Positions 23,671 to 34,639 of a DNA stretch of 64,000 nucleotides are shown piece by piece. Origin of the DNA: Pseudisothecium myosuroides (Eukaryota > Streptophyta > Bryopsida > Hypnales > Lembophyllaceae). The stretch covers positions 1,178,001-1,242,000 of the forward strand of contig OX637296.1 in NCBI GenBank assembly GCA_951799445.1. The letters run 5' to 3'. How positions within the stretch are numbered: position 1 is the first letter of the stretch; each line of letters starts with the position of its first letter. Position numbers and translations under genes: made by a program. The notes below the pieces were generated by a model, which worked only from the letters and a program-made list of their open reading frames with translations, did not search any database and was not told the origin of the DNA.

Positions 23671-25059
23671 CGTCAAATTTTTTATTTTATTTTTTGACAT
23701 GAATAAAGGGTTATCTTCACTGCAAGAAGGAAAAATACAAGGCCCAGCTTCAAGCGGTTTGGGCGGATTAGAGGAAGTCAGTGGTTAGTAAATGAGCCAG
23801 TCAGTGAGGTGAGCGGGGTGCCAGAGGGGTGTTGCGTGAGCTGCACCGCAGTGGCGCGTGCTGCTCATAGGGGCGAAATTCAAAACCGGCACATCAAGAT
23901 TTTAGAGTTTTTCCTCCTCTTTGCCCGTGGTCAACTTGAATGGGCGTCTAGTTTTTGGTACCAATGGAAACGGGCTCTCAATTGGAAAAAGTGTGCATGG
24001 AGACACTAGAGTTAAATGGAAAGAATGTGCAGTGAGTGATCAAGAGCTATAGTTTGAGGAAATTACAAGATGAAACTTCTTGAAGCATCAAAGTTGGGGT
24101 CTCATAGAGTTTGTTGTTGTGTTCCTTTTTTTTGGACTATTCTTAGTGAAGCCTTCCTTTGACATCCTTGGTCTAAATTGGAGTGGTCACTTTTTGATTT
24201 AACTTCTTTTTTTCCTACGTAAAGGCTTGGTCTAAGGATTCATTTATAATTTGGGGGTAGATTATATACATAATTTCACTTTTATTCCCCGGATAGCTGC
24301 CTTACATGGGAAATCCTTGTAGGGTGAACCTTTTGCTAAATTTCTTATGGAAGAACTTAAACAAGTCCTTGGGTCAATTTTTTATGTTGGGTTAGGCATC
24401 TGAACATGGGAATTTTTATCGTAAGGCCTCTTTGCCCACATGCTTTGGATTCCTCCCTCAGTTTGTTGAAAGCAGGGCCTCATGCCAAAAATTCCCTTGT
24501 GGGGATGTTTTACTTTATATAATTTGCCTTCCTTTCTTTAGCCCATTGGGAAGTAGGCTCTTTGTACATTGCTTTCATATACCATTAAATTCTTGTCTGA
24601 TCTAAGGTAGTCCAATTTGACCTATTTCTGTCCCCTCAAAGAAGTTTTGCCTTTTTTTTATTTTCAAGAGTCAAAATTGATTAGTTTGTTTTGGAGAGAA
24701 ACTCTTCAGTTATCTTAAAAAGTGAGTGAAATTCATTGGAACTAGTGTGCCCTGTGCCCTTGCTACAACCATTGGAGTGTCAAATTTTTACAAATTAGAA
24801 AATTATTTTTACTTTTATTTTGGCTATGGCAATGGGACAAAGCACATAGTCCATCCATACTTTAAGTTTGGCTATTTGTTTGCTCTATCTTATTTGTTAC
24901 ATTGAGATCTCATGGACTACGTGTTCCGCAATTGCGTTCTTGGTACAGTTGGAAAGCCCTTTGCTGTTTAAAGTTTGTGATAAGCTAAGTGGAAGGCGCT
25001 TGCACCCCCTTCAAAATAAAAGGAAACATGACAAGAAGTTAGAAGAGCAGATGAGGCAC
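23671..25059. other. Intergenic DNA with one inverted Family A relic
   Basis: No gene is recognised. From about 24740 to 24965 the sequence is a diverged Family A unit in inverse orientation (ctagtgtgccctgtgccctt, then ttctcatggacta-like and cttggtacagttggaaagcc motifs). The 66-codon open frame at 23809-24009 has no recognisable domain. Confidence 0.5.
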
Positions 25060-25374
25060 CATTAGATGAGATTTCCCCCCTGTGGAGGGCTGCGTGTTCC
25101 CAGCTGTGGGAACTGTCGAAATCAGGATCGCGGCAGCTCGCTGACGTGGCCGAGCGACTGCCACGTCGGAAAAAAAATATTTTTTATTTCAAAAAAAAAT
25201 AATGAAATTTTTTTTTTCTGTTTTTTTTTTCATTTCAAGACTAAATTTTTTTTTTTTTTTTTTTTTTTTGAAATTTTTTTGTCGGGAACAGCCGTTCCCC
25301 GAAACTGCGGGAGGGGACCAGCGTCGGGAACGGGCCTGAAACGGCCCTCCTGACCCCCCAAAAAACATCTAATG
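25060..25374 (-). mobile_element. 312-bp CATTAGATG element, copy 2 (inverted)
   Basis: This is the reverse complement of the 7637-7948 element with the same outer 9-mers, cattagatg at 25060-25068 and catctaatg at 25366-25374. It preserves tggagggctgcgtgttcccag, cagctcgctgacgtggccga and cgggaacagccgttccccg, and the A/T-rich middle of similar length. It abuts the 3' end of the decayed LINE. Non-coding. Confidence 0.75.
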
Positions 25375-28316
25375 CTTGAAATGCCAAACACCATCACCTG
25401 ATGAACAAAAAAGTGGGGTCCATTTCGCAATAAATGTCTTTTCTAAGGGAAATAGCGTCTCCTTGTCTTTTATAATTAAATGAAAGTGCCTCCAAATAGC
25501 CATACCAAAGTATAACGTAGAAATCCAGATTGGTCTAAGGATCCTTTGCTTACTAATGCTTTGATCTTCAAATTTCTTATTACATTTGTTGGTCCAGGTA
25601 TGCCAAAGTAAAAATGAACGCATAAGATCCCACGTTTGATGCTTGTAAATGAATTTGCTAACTTTACCTTTGTTGTCCAAGACATCAAATCCTAACTTAC
25701 ATAGCATTGTGTAGGGAGTCAACAGACTGAGGGCGCATCAAAATTAACAGTTAATACGTTGATCTTCCGCTACAAGTCTCGGGTGACCGGATAGTTCTAA
25801 AAGAGATGAGAGATGGTTTCAAGAGGACTTGGGCACATTGCGCATCCCACGTCAATGTTGGGTATTTGCTAGAATAACCACTCACCAGTGATAATCCCTT
25901 GGTTCAAAATTTGCTGGATAAATGTAGCATGTTTCTTTGGGCAAGCATTGTGCCACAATAGCTATAAACCTTGTTTGATTTTGGATGTTGAATTATATTA
26001 ATTTAGCAATTCTTGAATAAGAATGGGCCTTTCAGCTTTCTTCTGCAATCCTTGAATATAATCCCTTTTTGAAGTGTATCCAAAAAAGGCTGTTATCTTG
26101 ATTCTATCAGGCTTCTTCCATTGCTAGTCAATAGGGTCCCAGACCAGATTTTCAACTAATGCTTTTTGCTAAATCCACACCGAGTTGGGTCAATCTGGTA
26201 CTTTTTTAGGATTATAATCTAAAAACAATTTTGATTTAACTTCGTACAGTATCACCCTAGCCAAATTAATATCAATGTTAGGTAACAAAAAATTGCCCTT
26301 GTCTAATGACAACAATCCTTTAGTCTTGTCTATGGTGAGTCTGTAAACATATCATCATCAACATCAGACAATAAGTGAATATAGATATGTTGACTATCTA
26401 ATTGATGAAGCCAGGCAGGTTGACCAAGGTAAGGAACCGCACTAGGGCCCCATGGGATGTTGGAGAGAGTTTTCAATCTCCTCTCCCTACCCTTTTTGTA
26501 ACTACACCCCGTCTAGGGAGTTTAGCATTAATTTCTACAATAGAAAGACAATCATTCTTGTCTACATCCCAAATATCTACAAGTCTAGAAATACCGGCCT
26601 TTATCCAAAGGTGAAGGCCTATGTTAGGACCAAATCCTACAAGACATTAGAGAAAATTTCAGGCCTCCGGAGGGCTGCTTCACAGCCCTCCAAGGTACCC
26701 TTTTTTTTCTGAAAAATTCGTTTTCCCCCTATTCCCGCCCACCTAAAACTGCAGTGGTAGTGGCGCAGGAACCGAGTTTTACAAGTAAATTTTTTATTTT
26801 TATTTTTTTAATATTTTTAATCTTAAAAAAATTATTTAAATTTAAAAAAAAAATCGCGAAAACTGACTATTTTCTATAATTCATTGCTTGGAGCCAGCCT
26901 TCTAACCACCAATTTGGCTAATAGAGCTTGTGTTTGTAGCATAGGGTCCATAAGTTTGATTCCTCCTTCCAACTAAGGCAATAAGCATAAATTCCACTTG
27001 ACCCTCAATGCACATTTACCTTCATCTCTTTCAGTCCAAAGGTCCTCTGTTAGAAGATCCTTGATGATGTCACAGTTCTTGGCTGAGATCCCACAACACG
27101 CACTTGTATACCAATAGATGGCTAAAAGCACTTGATTGCAAATAATAACTCCTTTAGTTAGGAAAACAATCTTGGCCACCCATACTCTTAATTTCTTCTT
27201 AATAGAAGCAATAAGAGGTGCAGTGTTGGTACCAGGAGATAGATGAAAGCCAACAAGGGGACCAAAGTACCTCACCCCCATCTCCTTTGGCACCCAAAAC
27301 AATCCCATATCTATCCCCTAAGTGAAAGTCATAGGGCTCCTTGAAGCCCAGATTGCCGTTGTCTTGTCCCAATTGACCTTGGACCTAGAGGCCAAGCAGA
27401 ATATGGACAAGACTTTATAAACTTGGTTGAAATTTGCCATATTCCCCTTCAAGTAGAGATTAGTATCGTCTGCATATATCGAATCCATCACCTTCTCACC
27501 ATCAAGAAAGACAAAACCTTCAATCCCATACCTTTCACCTTCCAACATAAAACCAAGTGCATCAAGCACCACCACAAAAAGAAATGGGGCCAATAGATAG
27601 CCCTGTTGGACTGTTTTTGTGAGATTAAACTCTTCGTCCTCAAAACCATTGACAATGACAACCGATGATGTATTTTTGTATAGCGCCATTATACCCCAAA
27701 TAAAATCTTAATGAAACCCCCATTTCACTAGCATTGCTAACATGAAGTTCCAGGAAATTTTGTCATATGCTTTCTCAAAATCCAACAAAAGCAAGACAAG
27801 GTCCTGTCTTGATTCTTCGGCATAGTGCATCACCTCCTGCACCATGAATATGTTGTCTATAATGCAACGGCCCTAGACAAAGCTTGTTTGATTGGGTCTC
27901 ATAATCTCTCGCAAAATAGACTATAGTCTTCTAGCCAAGACTTTTGCCACCAGCTTATAGAAGGAGGAAAGTAAAATAATAGGGTAGTAGTTTTTAATGA
28001 GATTTGAATCACCACCTTTCGGAATGAAGGAGATAATACCTTTGTTGTAAGATCTTGAGAGTTTTTTTGTGCAAAGCACAGGATAAACACCCTCAAGTAG
28101 CTCCCCTTCAACCAAATCAGTGCATGATTTGAAGAAGTCTGTGGAGATGCCATCATTTTAGCGGCGTTACTACTAGATAGGTCTTTTATGGCATCCTGCA
28201 ATTCCAGTAAGGACACTGATTTGGAGAATTTGCGATTTTGGATGTGTGTGACATTTGTCAGGATGCTGCAAAGCACTTGTCTCCTTGCCTTGAGCACCTC
28301 TAGTGTCACTACAAGA
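25375..28316 (-). mobile_element. Decayed LINE (non-LTR retrotransposon), reverse transcriptase to zf-RVT region
   Basis: On the minus strand, fragments of one LINE ORF2 follow in order, broken by stops and frameshifts: KGIISFIPKGGDSNLIKNYY (27921-28115), LDFEKAYDKISWNF (about 27750), QQGYLLAPFLFVVVLDALG and the YADD catalytic box (27465-27476), the post-RT region with YFGPLVG and TKGVIICNQVLLAIYW (26973-27308), then a degenerate zf-RVT-like region (WHNACPKKHATF, CAMCPSP) ending around 25375-25722. The endonuclease domain that should precede the RT is missing; the sequence stops at a CACTA-type terminus at 28317. It cannot be active: stops occur between and inside the motifs. Confidence 0.85.
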
Positions 28317-28860
28317 AAAAACAATGTCCAATTTAACATGATAATCAACTCATATATGTTGGTTAAAAGAGTTAATTAGGACATTTTGATTCAAACAAAA
28401 ATCAACACTTTTATGTTGATTTTTTATCTTGATTTGGTGAAATTAAAAAAAATTATTATTATTATTCAGTAATTTGCCACATAGGCTGAACTTGCCATAC
28501 AGACAAAGCTGCCACGTCATTAGACCCGCCAAATGGATTGGATTGCCACGTCATTGGCCAACAAATTGATGGCGAATAATTATTTAAAGTTCCCAAAATA
28601 GATTCTTAACTTTGAAATTCTAACTTTGAAAAATTAAACATTATATTCAAAATAATTCAACAATTGAGCCTTTAATGCCAAAATCCCCCATTACATTACA
28701 TGTAATTCAATATATATTGCAATTGAACTTTGAATGCCGCTTACCTTGGTGATTGAATGGAGGGGAAGATAAGGCCTTTATACAAGTGGGATGGTAGGAG
28801 GTTGAACAATCCATATGGGATTTGTAAAGAGTGAGGACATTAGAAGAAAAATGAGGCCAT
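28317..28860 (+). mobile_element. CACTA-type terminus and flanking AT-rich DNA
   Basis: CACTACAAGAAAAAACAATG begins at 28317 exactly where LINE similarity ends. CACTACAAGAAA is the standard terminus of plant CACTA (En/Spm) transposons. Downstream are gccacgtcattagacc and gccacgtcattggcc repeats (about 28511-28555). I did not find the matching right terminus in the window, so the element may be a truncated or decayed non-autonomous copy. The end coordinate is arbitrary. Confidence 0.55.
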
Positions 28861-29085
28861 GAAAGGGCCGTTTTAGGGTTGTTCCCTATGTTGGGAACAA
28901 GCTGTTCCCATCATTGAGAGAGGATTTTTTTTTTAAATTAAAAAAGAATTCTATTTTTGAATTTTTCCTATTTTTAGAAAAATATTTAAAAAATATATTT
29001 TTAAAGGCCCCTACAGGAAACGCTGACGCTCCCAAGTTGAGAACGTCACCATGTACCGCGGGGGAACGCCGGGAACGCGCAGATC
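28860..29085 (+). repeat. Diverged relative of the CATTAGATG element (tentative)
   Basis: The order of motifs resembles the 7637-7948 element: gggccgttttagggttgttc, ccctatgttgggaacaagct, gttcccatc, an A/T-rich middle, then a GC-rich tail with gggaacgccgggaacgcg (about 29060). The flanking CATTAGATG 9-mers are not found. It may be an older member of the same family. Confidence 0.35.
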
Positions 29086-29346
29086 TAGGGTTTCACCCTA
29101 GTCTTGCAGAATGTTCCGACTGGCACGAAGCTTCTCCAGCGCGAGCCATTTGTGTGGCAATTCATGTGGCCATCCCGGAGCGATGCTGCGCAGAGAGTTT
29201 TTCTGGAATTCGACAACTTTGAGTGCATTTCGTTCAAGTAAGTGTTCTTGCAATTTTGGAATTCGAGGAACTCGGAACTTGTCGATGGGAATTCACGGAT
29301 TTAGGGTTTCAGTTTTGAGGACGCGACTTGAAGTTTATGGATTTCG

Positions 29347-29619
29347 TTGGCGATCCGTGGCCACAATTGGGGTGACGCAACTTTACAAGGGAGCTTGCTC
29401 GCTTTCACGGTAGGTGGGTTCAACATTCTCATTGCGGATGTGTCTCAAATTCAAATGCAGGGAAAGAATGAAGTCATGCTGGCGTTTCATGTGGATGACA
29501 CCACCAGCGCAAGCGAGAAAGATACCTTGACGGAGTTGAGTTTTCATGTACCCACTTCCAATACGACTTATTTGGGAGACAAGGAATGTTCACCGGCTCA
29601 AATTTTCCAGGATGGCTGA
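29347..29619 (+). pseudogene. Orphan fragment of SSRP1 (FACT complex subunit)
   Basis: The frame reads RGHNWGDATLQGSLLAF, then ADVSQIQMQGKNEVMLAFHV, DDTTSASEKDTLTELSFHVP and SNTTYLGDKECSPAQIFQD before a TGA at 29617-29619. This matches the start of the SSRP1/POB3 middle region, roughly residues 110-195 of plant SSRP1, the HMG-box histone chaperone that pairs with SPT16. About 85 codons are uninterrupted by stop or frameshift. Nothing before or after matches the rest of SSRP1 (about 640 aa): no earlier PH half, no second middle domain, no HMG box. It is therefore a captured or stranded gene piece, not a working gene. GTAAGT at 29239 and TTTCAG at 29307-29312 look like splice signals upstream. 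Confidence 0.8.
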
Positions 29620-29939
29620 ATGTGCACTTTCTATGAACGAGGAGCTTTTGAATACGAAGCTTTTGTAATTTTATCACCCAAAGTCAGTTTACAATGAATT
29701 TTGCAAAGCAAAAGTTGCGCCAGACCCATGGCCAATGTGTAGAGTCTTCCAATTTCGATCATTAAATAATTTTTTACCTAATCATTATTTCCTACTTTTT
29801 TTTCCACAACTTGGGACATGTGTCATGTATTTATTAGTTCCAACCTTGAAAATGAAAAAAAAAAAACATTCTAAGTGTGGTCGGAAATACATGCACCTAT
29901 AGGTCGAGAATAGGTCACCGGTCGGGAATGGGGGGGTTT

Positions 29940-30985
29940 ACTATATATATTGATTACATGTGTGAATAATTTCAAGTCCAAAAGACCCCCACAAAAATAG
30001 ATATTCAAAATCTCCCAACATGTGTAGTTGTGAGAACAATTTCACTACTACCAACTTTGACACTATCCCAAGGGTTGAAAAATTGTTTATTTACCATGAA
30101 ATTTTTATGATGAAATAATCTCTAGTATGATAGTAATATGTGTGCCAAATTTTAGATTCAAAAGAATCACACAAAAAAATATATACTAATTCTACCAACA
30201 TGTGTAGTTGTGAGAACGATTTTTTCAACCCTTGGAATAGTGTCATTTTTTGGGTAAAATTTCTCATGGATATAGAAAGTCATTCTCACAACTATACATG
30301 TTGGTAGAATTAGAATATTCTTTTTTCGGTAAATCTTTTGACTTCAAAGTTTGGCATAAATTTTATCAATATAGAGATGATCTCATGCCAAAAACTTCAT
30401 GGTAAACTGGATTTTTTTCAGCCCTTGGGATAGTGTCAAAGTTGGTAGTAGTGAAATTTCTCTCATAGTTGGTACATTGGTACAACTTGCATATATTTTT
30501 TTGTGTGATTCTTTTGAATTTGAAATTTGGCACACATGTTATTATCATACTAGAGATTATTTCATCATAAAAATTTCATGGTAAATAAACAATTTTTCAA
30601 CCCTTGGGATAGTGTCAAACCTGGTAGTAGTGAAATTGTTTCTCACAACTACACATGTTGGGAGATTTTGAATATCTATTTTTGTGGGTGTCTTTTGAAC
30701 TTGAATTTTTTTACACATGTAATCAACATATAGATGGTCCTATGAAAAAAATTTCATAGAAAAAGAAAAAAAACTCAGCCCTTGGGAGGGTGTCAAAGTT
30801 GGCAGTAGTGAAAAACATATCACGGCTACACATGTTGGAATATCTTTTTTTGTGTAAATTTTATGGCTTTGAAATTTGGTACACATATAATTAACTTAGA
30901 GATTATGCTACAATAAAAATTTCTAATCAAAGATCAATTTTTGAACCCTTGAGAGGCTATCAAAGTTGGCAAATGCAAAATTTCC
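29940..30985. repeat. Large inverted-repeat block with about 180-bp sub-repeats
   Basis: A left arm (about 29950-30230) and a right arm (about 30440-30725) are near-exact reverse complements: caaaatctcccaacatgtgt (left, about 30008) faces acacatgttgggagattttg (right, about 30652), and aaattgtttatttaccatga faces its inverse at 30580-30600. The motif pair acatgtgtagttgtgagaa and cccaagggttgaaaaa also recurs about every 180 bp. The outer unit continues diverged to about 30985. No coding capacity; a long hairpin would form if transcribed. Confidence 0.8.
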
Positions 30986-30989
30986 TTCC

Positions 30990-33050
30990 CCGCAATTTTG
31001 AAAACGCCATTTTGATTGGGACCCCACTCTACTTGCAACTTATGCTAGAATTTGTTCAAATGCAAAAAAATTGTACTCTCTTAGTGCACAATCATTAATA
31101 GCTGTTTTATTGAATTACATATTGTACAATACATATACAGTGCATATTATTTTAATCTTGGCTTAAACATTATTTCAAAGATGTTGACACAACAAGATCC
31201 ACAAGCACAGAGATTAGTTGTTGTACTTCAACCTCTTTCTAAAGATCAGTCGGAGTTACAATTGCATATCTATTTAAAGCTTGTAAACACTTCTTGTCTC
31301 AAGAGGTGAAGGTATCAAGGGCAAAATCAACTTTAAGGTACCAAGAGCAAAATCAAAAATCAATATTCTTTTATTATGTATGATTTTTTAGCCAATTGTC
31401 AGGACTTTTTTGAAGAATGATGTCATAAATCTAGCTGCACACTTTGTTACTTGCGAGGTTACTTGTGGTTACATGGAAGGAAATGGAGTTTTCTATGTGG
31501 CCTTGGAAATCAATAAGGGAAAGACAGTAAATGTCACGGATGGTATTATTAAATTGTGGAGTGCCTACTAGGTGTGGGCAAATGTTGCATTTGAGAAAAA
31601 ATTGAAAAATAGTGAAGGTCTCAAAGTTTTATCATTTTTTTATTTCATTTTACTTCTTAATCTTTAAACCTTGTTTAGTTTGGACCATTGCAATTGTCAC
31701 TATTCTACCTTTTTTTGTTTGATGTTCACTTTACATATTTTATGACAATAAATCTTATTTTGCCAGAAGAAACTAAAAAAACCATGTTTCCATAAATCTT
31801 GTTCACAAGCTTTTATTATTGCATTCAAAGTATTGCTAGACAACCACTTTCATATTTTGAAAAACTTCTCTCCACAAAGGATCTTGTTGCAGCTAAAGTT
31901 AAATAGAAGTTAAAACAAAGAACTCGGTTCACTTTGACTATTGAGGCTCTAACCAAAATCTTATACCAGGTTCATATTTAAAGTTTTATTTTCCAATTCA
32001 TTTTTTTTTTCAATTTTTAGGTCTTCCTTAAATTGTTTGTATTATTAATTTGAATTAATATTATGTTGCTCTACTATACATAATATTTGTCATCATGTGC
32101 AATTTTGTTTATTCTTATATACATCATTTACTTTGTGCAGCAAGAGTTGGGGGACATTGGTCTTGCCGCTCACAAAAACTTTATGAGAAGTATTCCAACC
32201 CAAAAAAATTTGGACTGCAAGTGCACTTGACGAATTGGTCTCTAAAGTTGTTGACAAAGTGAAGATAGCTTTTCATTCAGAATTGAAGAATTAACTCTCC
32301 ATTGCAGATTCTAAGCACACGACGACTTTTTTGGAGTAGGTGAAGTGTCACTATGAAACTCATGTTGAAAGTTCAGAGATGACTTAAGAAAAGCTTTGGA
32401 TGTTGGCAACTTCAACAATGGACACATCTATAAAGATTAAGTGGCAAGAAAGGTGGAGTGTATGGCAGTTGATTATTAGGAAAGAAAAGCTTTTTGATGC
32501 TATAGTGGCTAATCTGGGCGTGTCTATTAACTATCTTTCAGATGGTATGGATCCTTTGCCTACTATATTTGATTAGGTGGAGACAATGCGCATATTATTG
32601 TGGGATATTGCATTCTTTCATAAATCATGAGCCTTGAATTGCGCTTCACCATTAAATTTTATAAAATTCCACAAAGCGGAGTTTAATTTGGAATTCTATG
32701 AAACTACTACCATTGGATTCATTATGTACTCTATTTTTTAGAAATCATTTTTATTTTAAGAAAAAATAAATTTTGATAAAAGATAGTTCGAAAAAGAGGG
32801 GCATTTACTAGAAAAATGGTCGTTTAGATCATTGGGGTTAATACATTTATTTGGTGTATAATATATGACTACTATATTTATTTTAAATATATTATATCCA
32901 AGATATTTTTTCTTAAATTTTAAAGCATAGTTATAAAAATAAAAGATAATTTAGGTGAACCCTTTTTATCCTTTAAATTTGCATAAAGGCCATTGATGAA
33001 GATTATATTTATCACTTAATCATTCAAAAGCATTGCTTATGATTTAGTAC
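30990..33050. other. AT-rich intergenic DNA, no gene recognised
   Basis: Short stop-interrupted runs of higher codon-like content occur (about 31190-31580 and 32140-32540), each flanked by T-rich and AG-ended stretches that resemble introns. I recognise no protein family in any frame. They could be a decayed transposon gene. Confidence 0.35.
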
Positions 33051-33056
33051 TTATAA

Positions 33057-33185
33057 CACTACAAGAGAAAGGAATGTTTTAAGTGAGTTTTAAAGTATAG
33101 TCCTAGACATAAGATTATAAGTAATAATCTTATGTCTAAGACTATACTTTAAAACTCACTTAAAACACCCCTTTCTCTTGTAGTA
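33057..33185. mobile_element. CACTA-type hairpin MITE
   Basis: A nearly perfect 129-bp palindrome: the left half starts CACTACAAGAGAAAGG (33057) and the right half ends in its inverse CTTTCTCTTGTAGTA (33185), with a loop of a few bases around aagta (33119-33123). It is flanked by TAA at 33054-33056 and 33186-33188, a 3-bp duplication as expected for CACTA transposons. The last base of the right end has changed from G to A. Confidence 0.85.
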
Positions 33186-33188
33186 TAA

Positions 33189-33817
33189 TGTTTAGAGCCT
33201 TTGCTTGTTGCCACTTCCCAGATTATATTTAGCCTCTACGATCCACGTTTGTTGCTTCCTCTGTTTTAGACCTCATAAATGTCACCCTTATGATGGTGTT
33301 ATGATGTATTGCAATTTTACATTTATGTGCTTTGTAATGAGACATTCTAAACAATTACATTTATTTTCATCATGTACTTACAAACATGATCTATTTTGAC
33401 TATATTTCAATTTTTGGATATATATTAGTTCAATTTTTTGGTACAAAATTGCATAGTGGCATATTTATTTGTTGTTCATTCAAACTGAGATCCTTACATC
33501 AAATTCCACGGTTGTAGGTCCTTGACAAATTTATAAATCCTAAATGGAACAAAAAAATGGAGGCTCATAGGCTCACAGGCTCATGCTCACAAGGTCACAT
33601 GCTAGCATCCTCGAGCTTAAAATATACCTACAATGACAATATGATTAATCCTCTCCTTGCAAAGCACAAGATCCAAATTTGTTGCAAAGAAGGCCTGAAT
33701 CTCCACTTTGCAATTTTGCGTTTTCCATGTCTTGGGACCAAATCATTTGCTAGAGTTGCACCACCTGAGCCTGTTGTTGTTTGTCCAACTGTACCATCAT
33801 ATGAGTGCTTTCAAAAG
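33189..33817. other. AT-rich intergenic DNA, no gene seen
   Basis: Open frames of 64 and 94 codons (33205-33399, 33557-33841) lack recognisable domains; the second runs into the MITE at 33820. Confidence 0.5.
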
Positions 33818-33819
33818 TA

Positions 33820-33994
33820 CAGTAGAACCTCTCTAAGTTGATAAACCTCTGTAAACTAATCATGTCAGACCGGTCCCGGACTGGGCCACATAACAAAGGT
33901 TGTGACTAAAAATGACCCTCTCTAAGTCAATAAACCTCTATAAACCAATCTGTTAGACCGGTCCAGGACCAATCAACTTAGAGAGGTTCTATTG
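33820..33994. mobile_element. pogo-like (Tc1/mariner) MITE, copy 2
   Basis: 175 bp, starting CAGTAGAACCTCTCTAAG and ending CTTAGAGAGGTTCTATTG, with TA on both flanks (33818-33819, 33995-33996). The interior contains further inverted copies of cctctctaagt and two gaccggtcc motifs. One end base differs from the 14220-14404 copy. Confidence 0.85.
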
Positions 33995-34462
33995 TACTCA
34001 ACATCTCTTCCATATTCATGATGTTCCCGGACAACTTGCTTAATCAACATTCATTTCTCAAATGTATCACAAGTGAGTTTACAACTTATAGTCCATTTAC
34101 ATATGTAAACTAATTTCAAAGCCTAGTATATCAACATCACAAAAATTCAAGAGAAGTATTAAGAAAATCATATTCCACTTCTCCGGAAGTGCTGACATAT
34201 TCCATGTGGATGGTGCACCAAAATCTTTATAATAATCCAACGATAAAAATAACCTTATAATGCATTTCAAAATTTCTTGAAGACATTTACGTCAACTTCA
34301 ACACAATCTCATAAATGCACTTCTCATGACAACAGTCTCCACGTTCCAAAAAAATCACCCAATTCTTAGGCACTGAACAGCAAGGGTCGCACTTCTCTGT
34401 TGTTGCTTGAAAACATCAAATACCTTACATTTCAATGAAGACTACTCCTCCAAAACCTTCAT

Positions 34463-34628
34463 TGAAATTCCTTATAGTCCCCTCAAACCTCAAAAAACGA
34501 ATTTCTCTTCCCAAGCTCCCTCACAACATGCGCTCCGGTTTACACTGAAATTCCTTATAATCCCCTCAAACCTCAAAAAACAAATTTCTCTTCCCAAGTT
34601 CCCTCATAACATGCACTCCAGTCTACAC
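34463..34628 (+). repeat. 83-bp tandem duplication
   Basis: Two adjacent 83-bp units (34463-34545 and 34546-34628), each starting tgaaattccttata and containing cccctcaaacctcaaaaaac and ttctcttcccaag. They differ at a handful of positions, and a third unit begins at 34629 (tgaaatt) and is lost. A 74-codon frame crosses both units but looks like a by-product. Confidence 0.85.
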
Positions 34629-34639
34629 TGAAATTAAAC

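Noticed and set aside
27690..27920. A working reverse transcriptase gene
   Set aside because: The RT motifs are separated by stops and frame changes and the endonuclease domain is missing.
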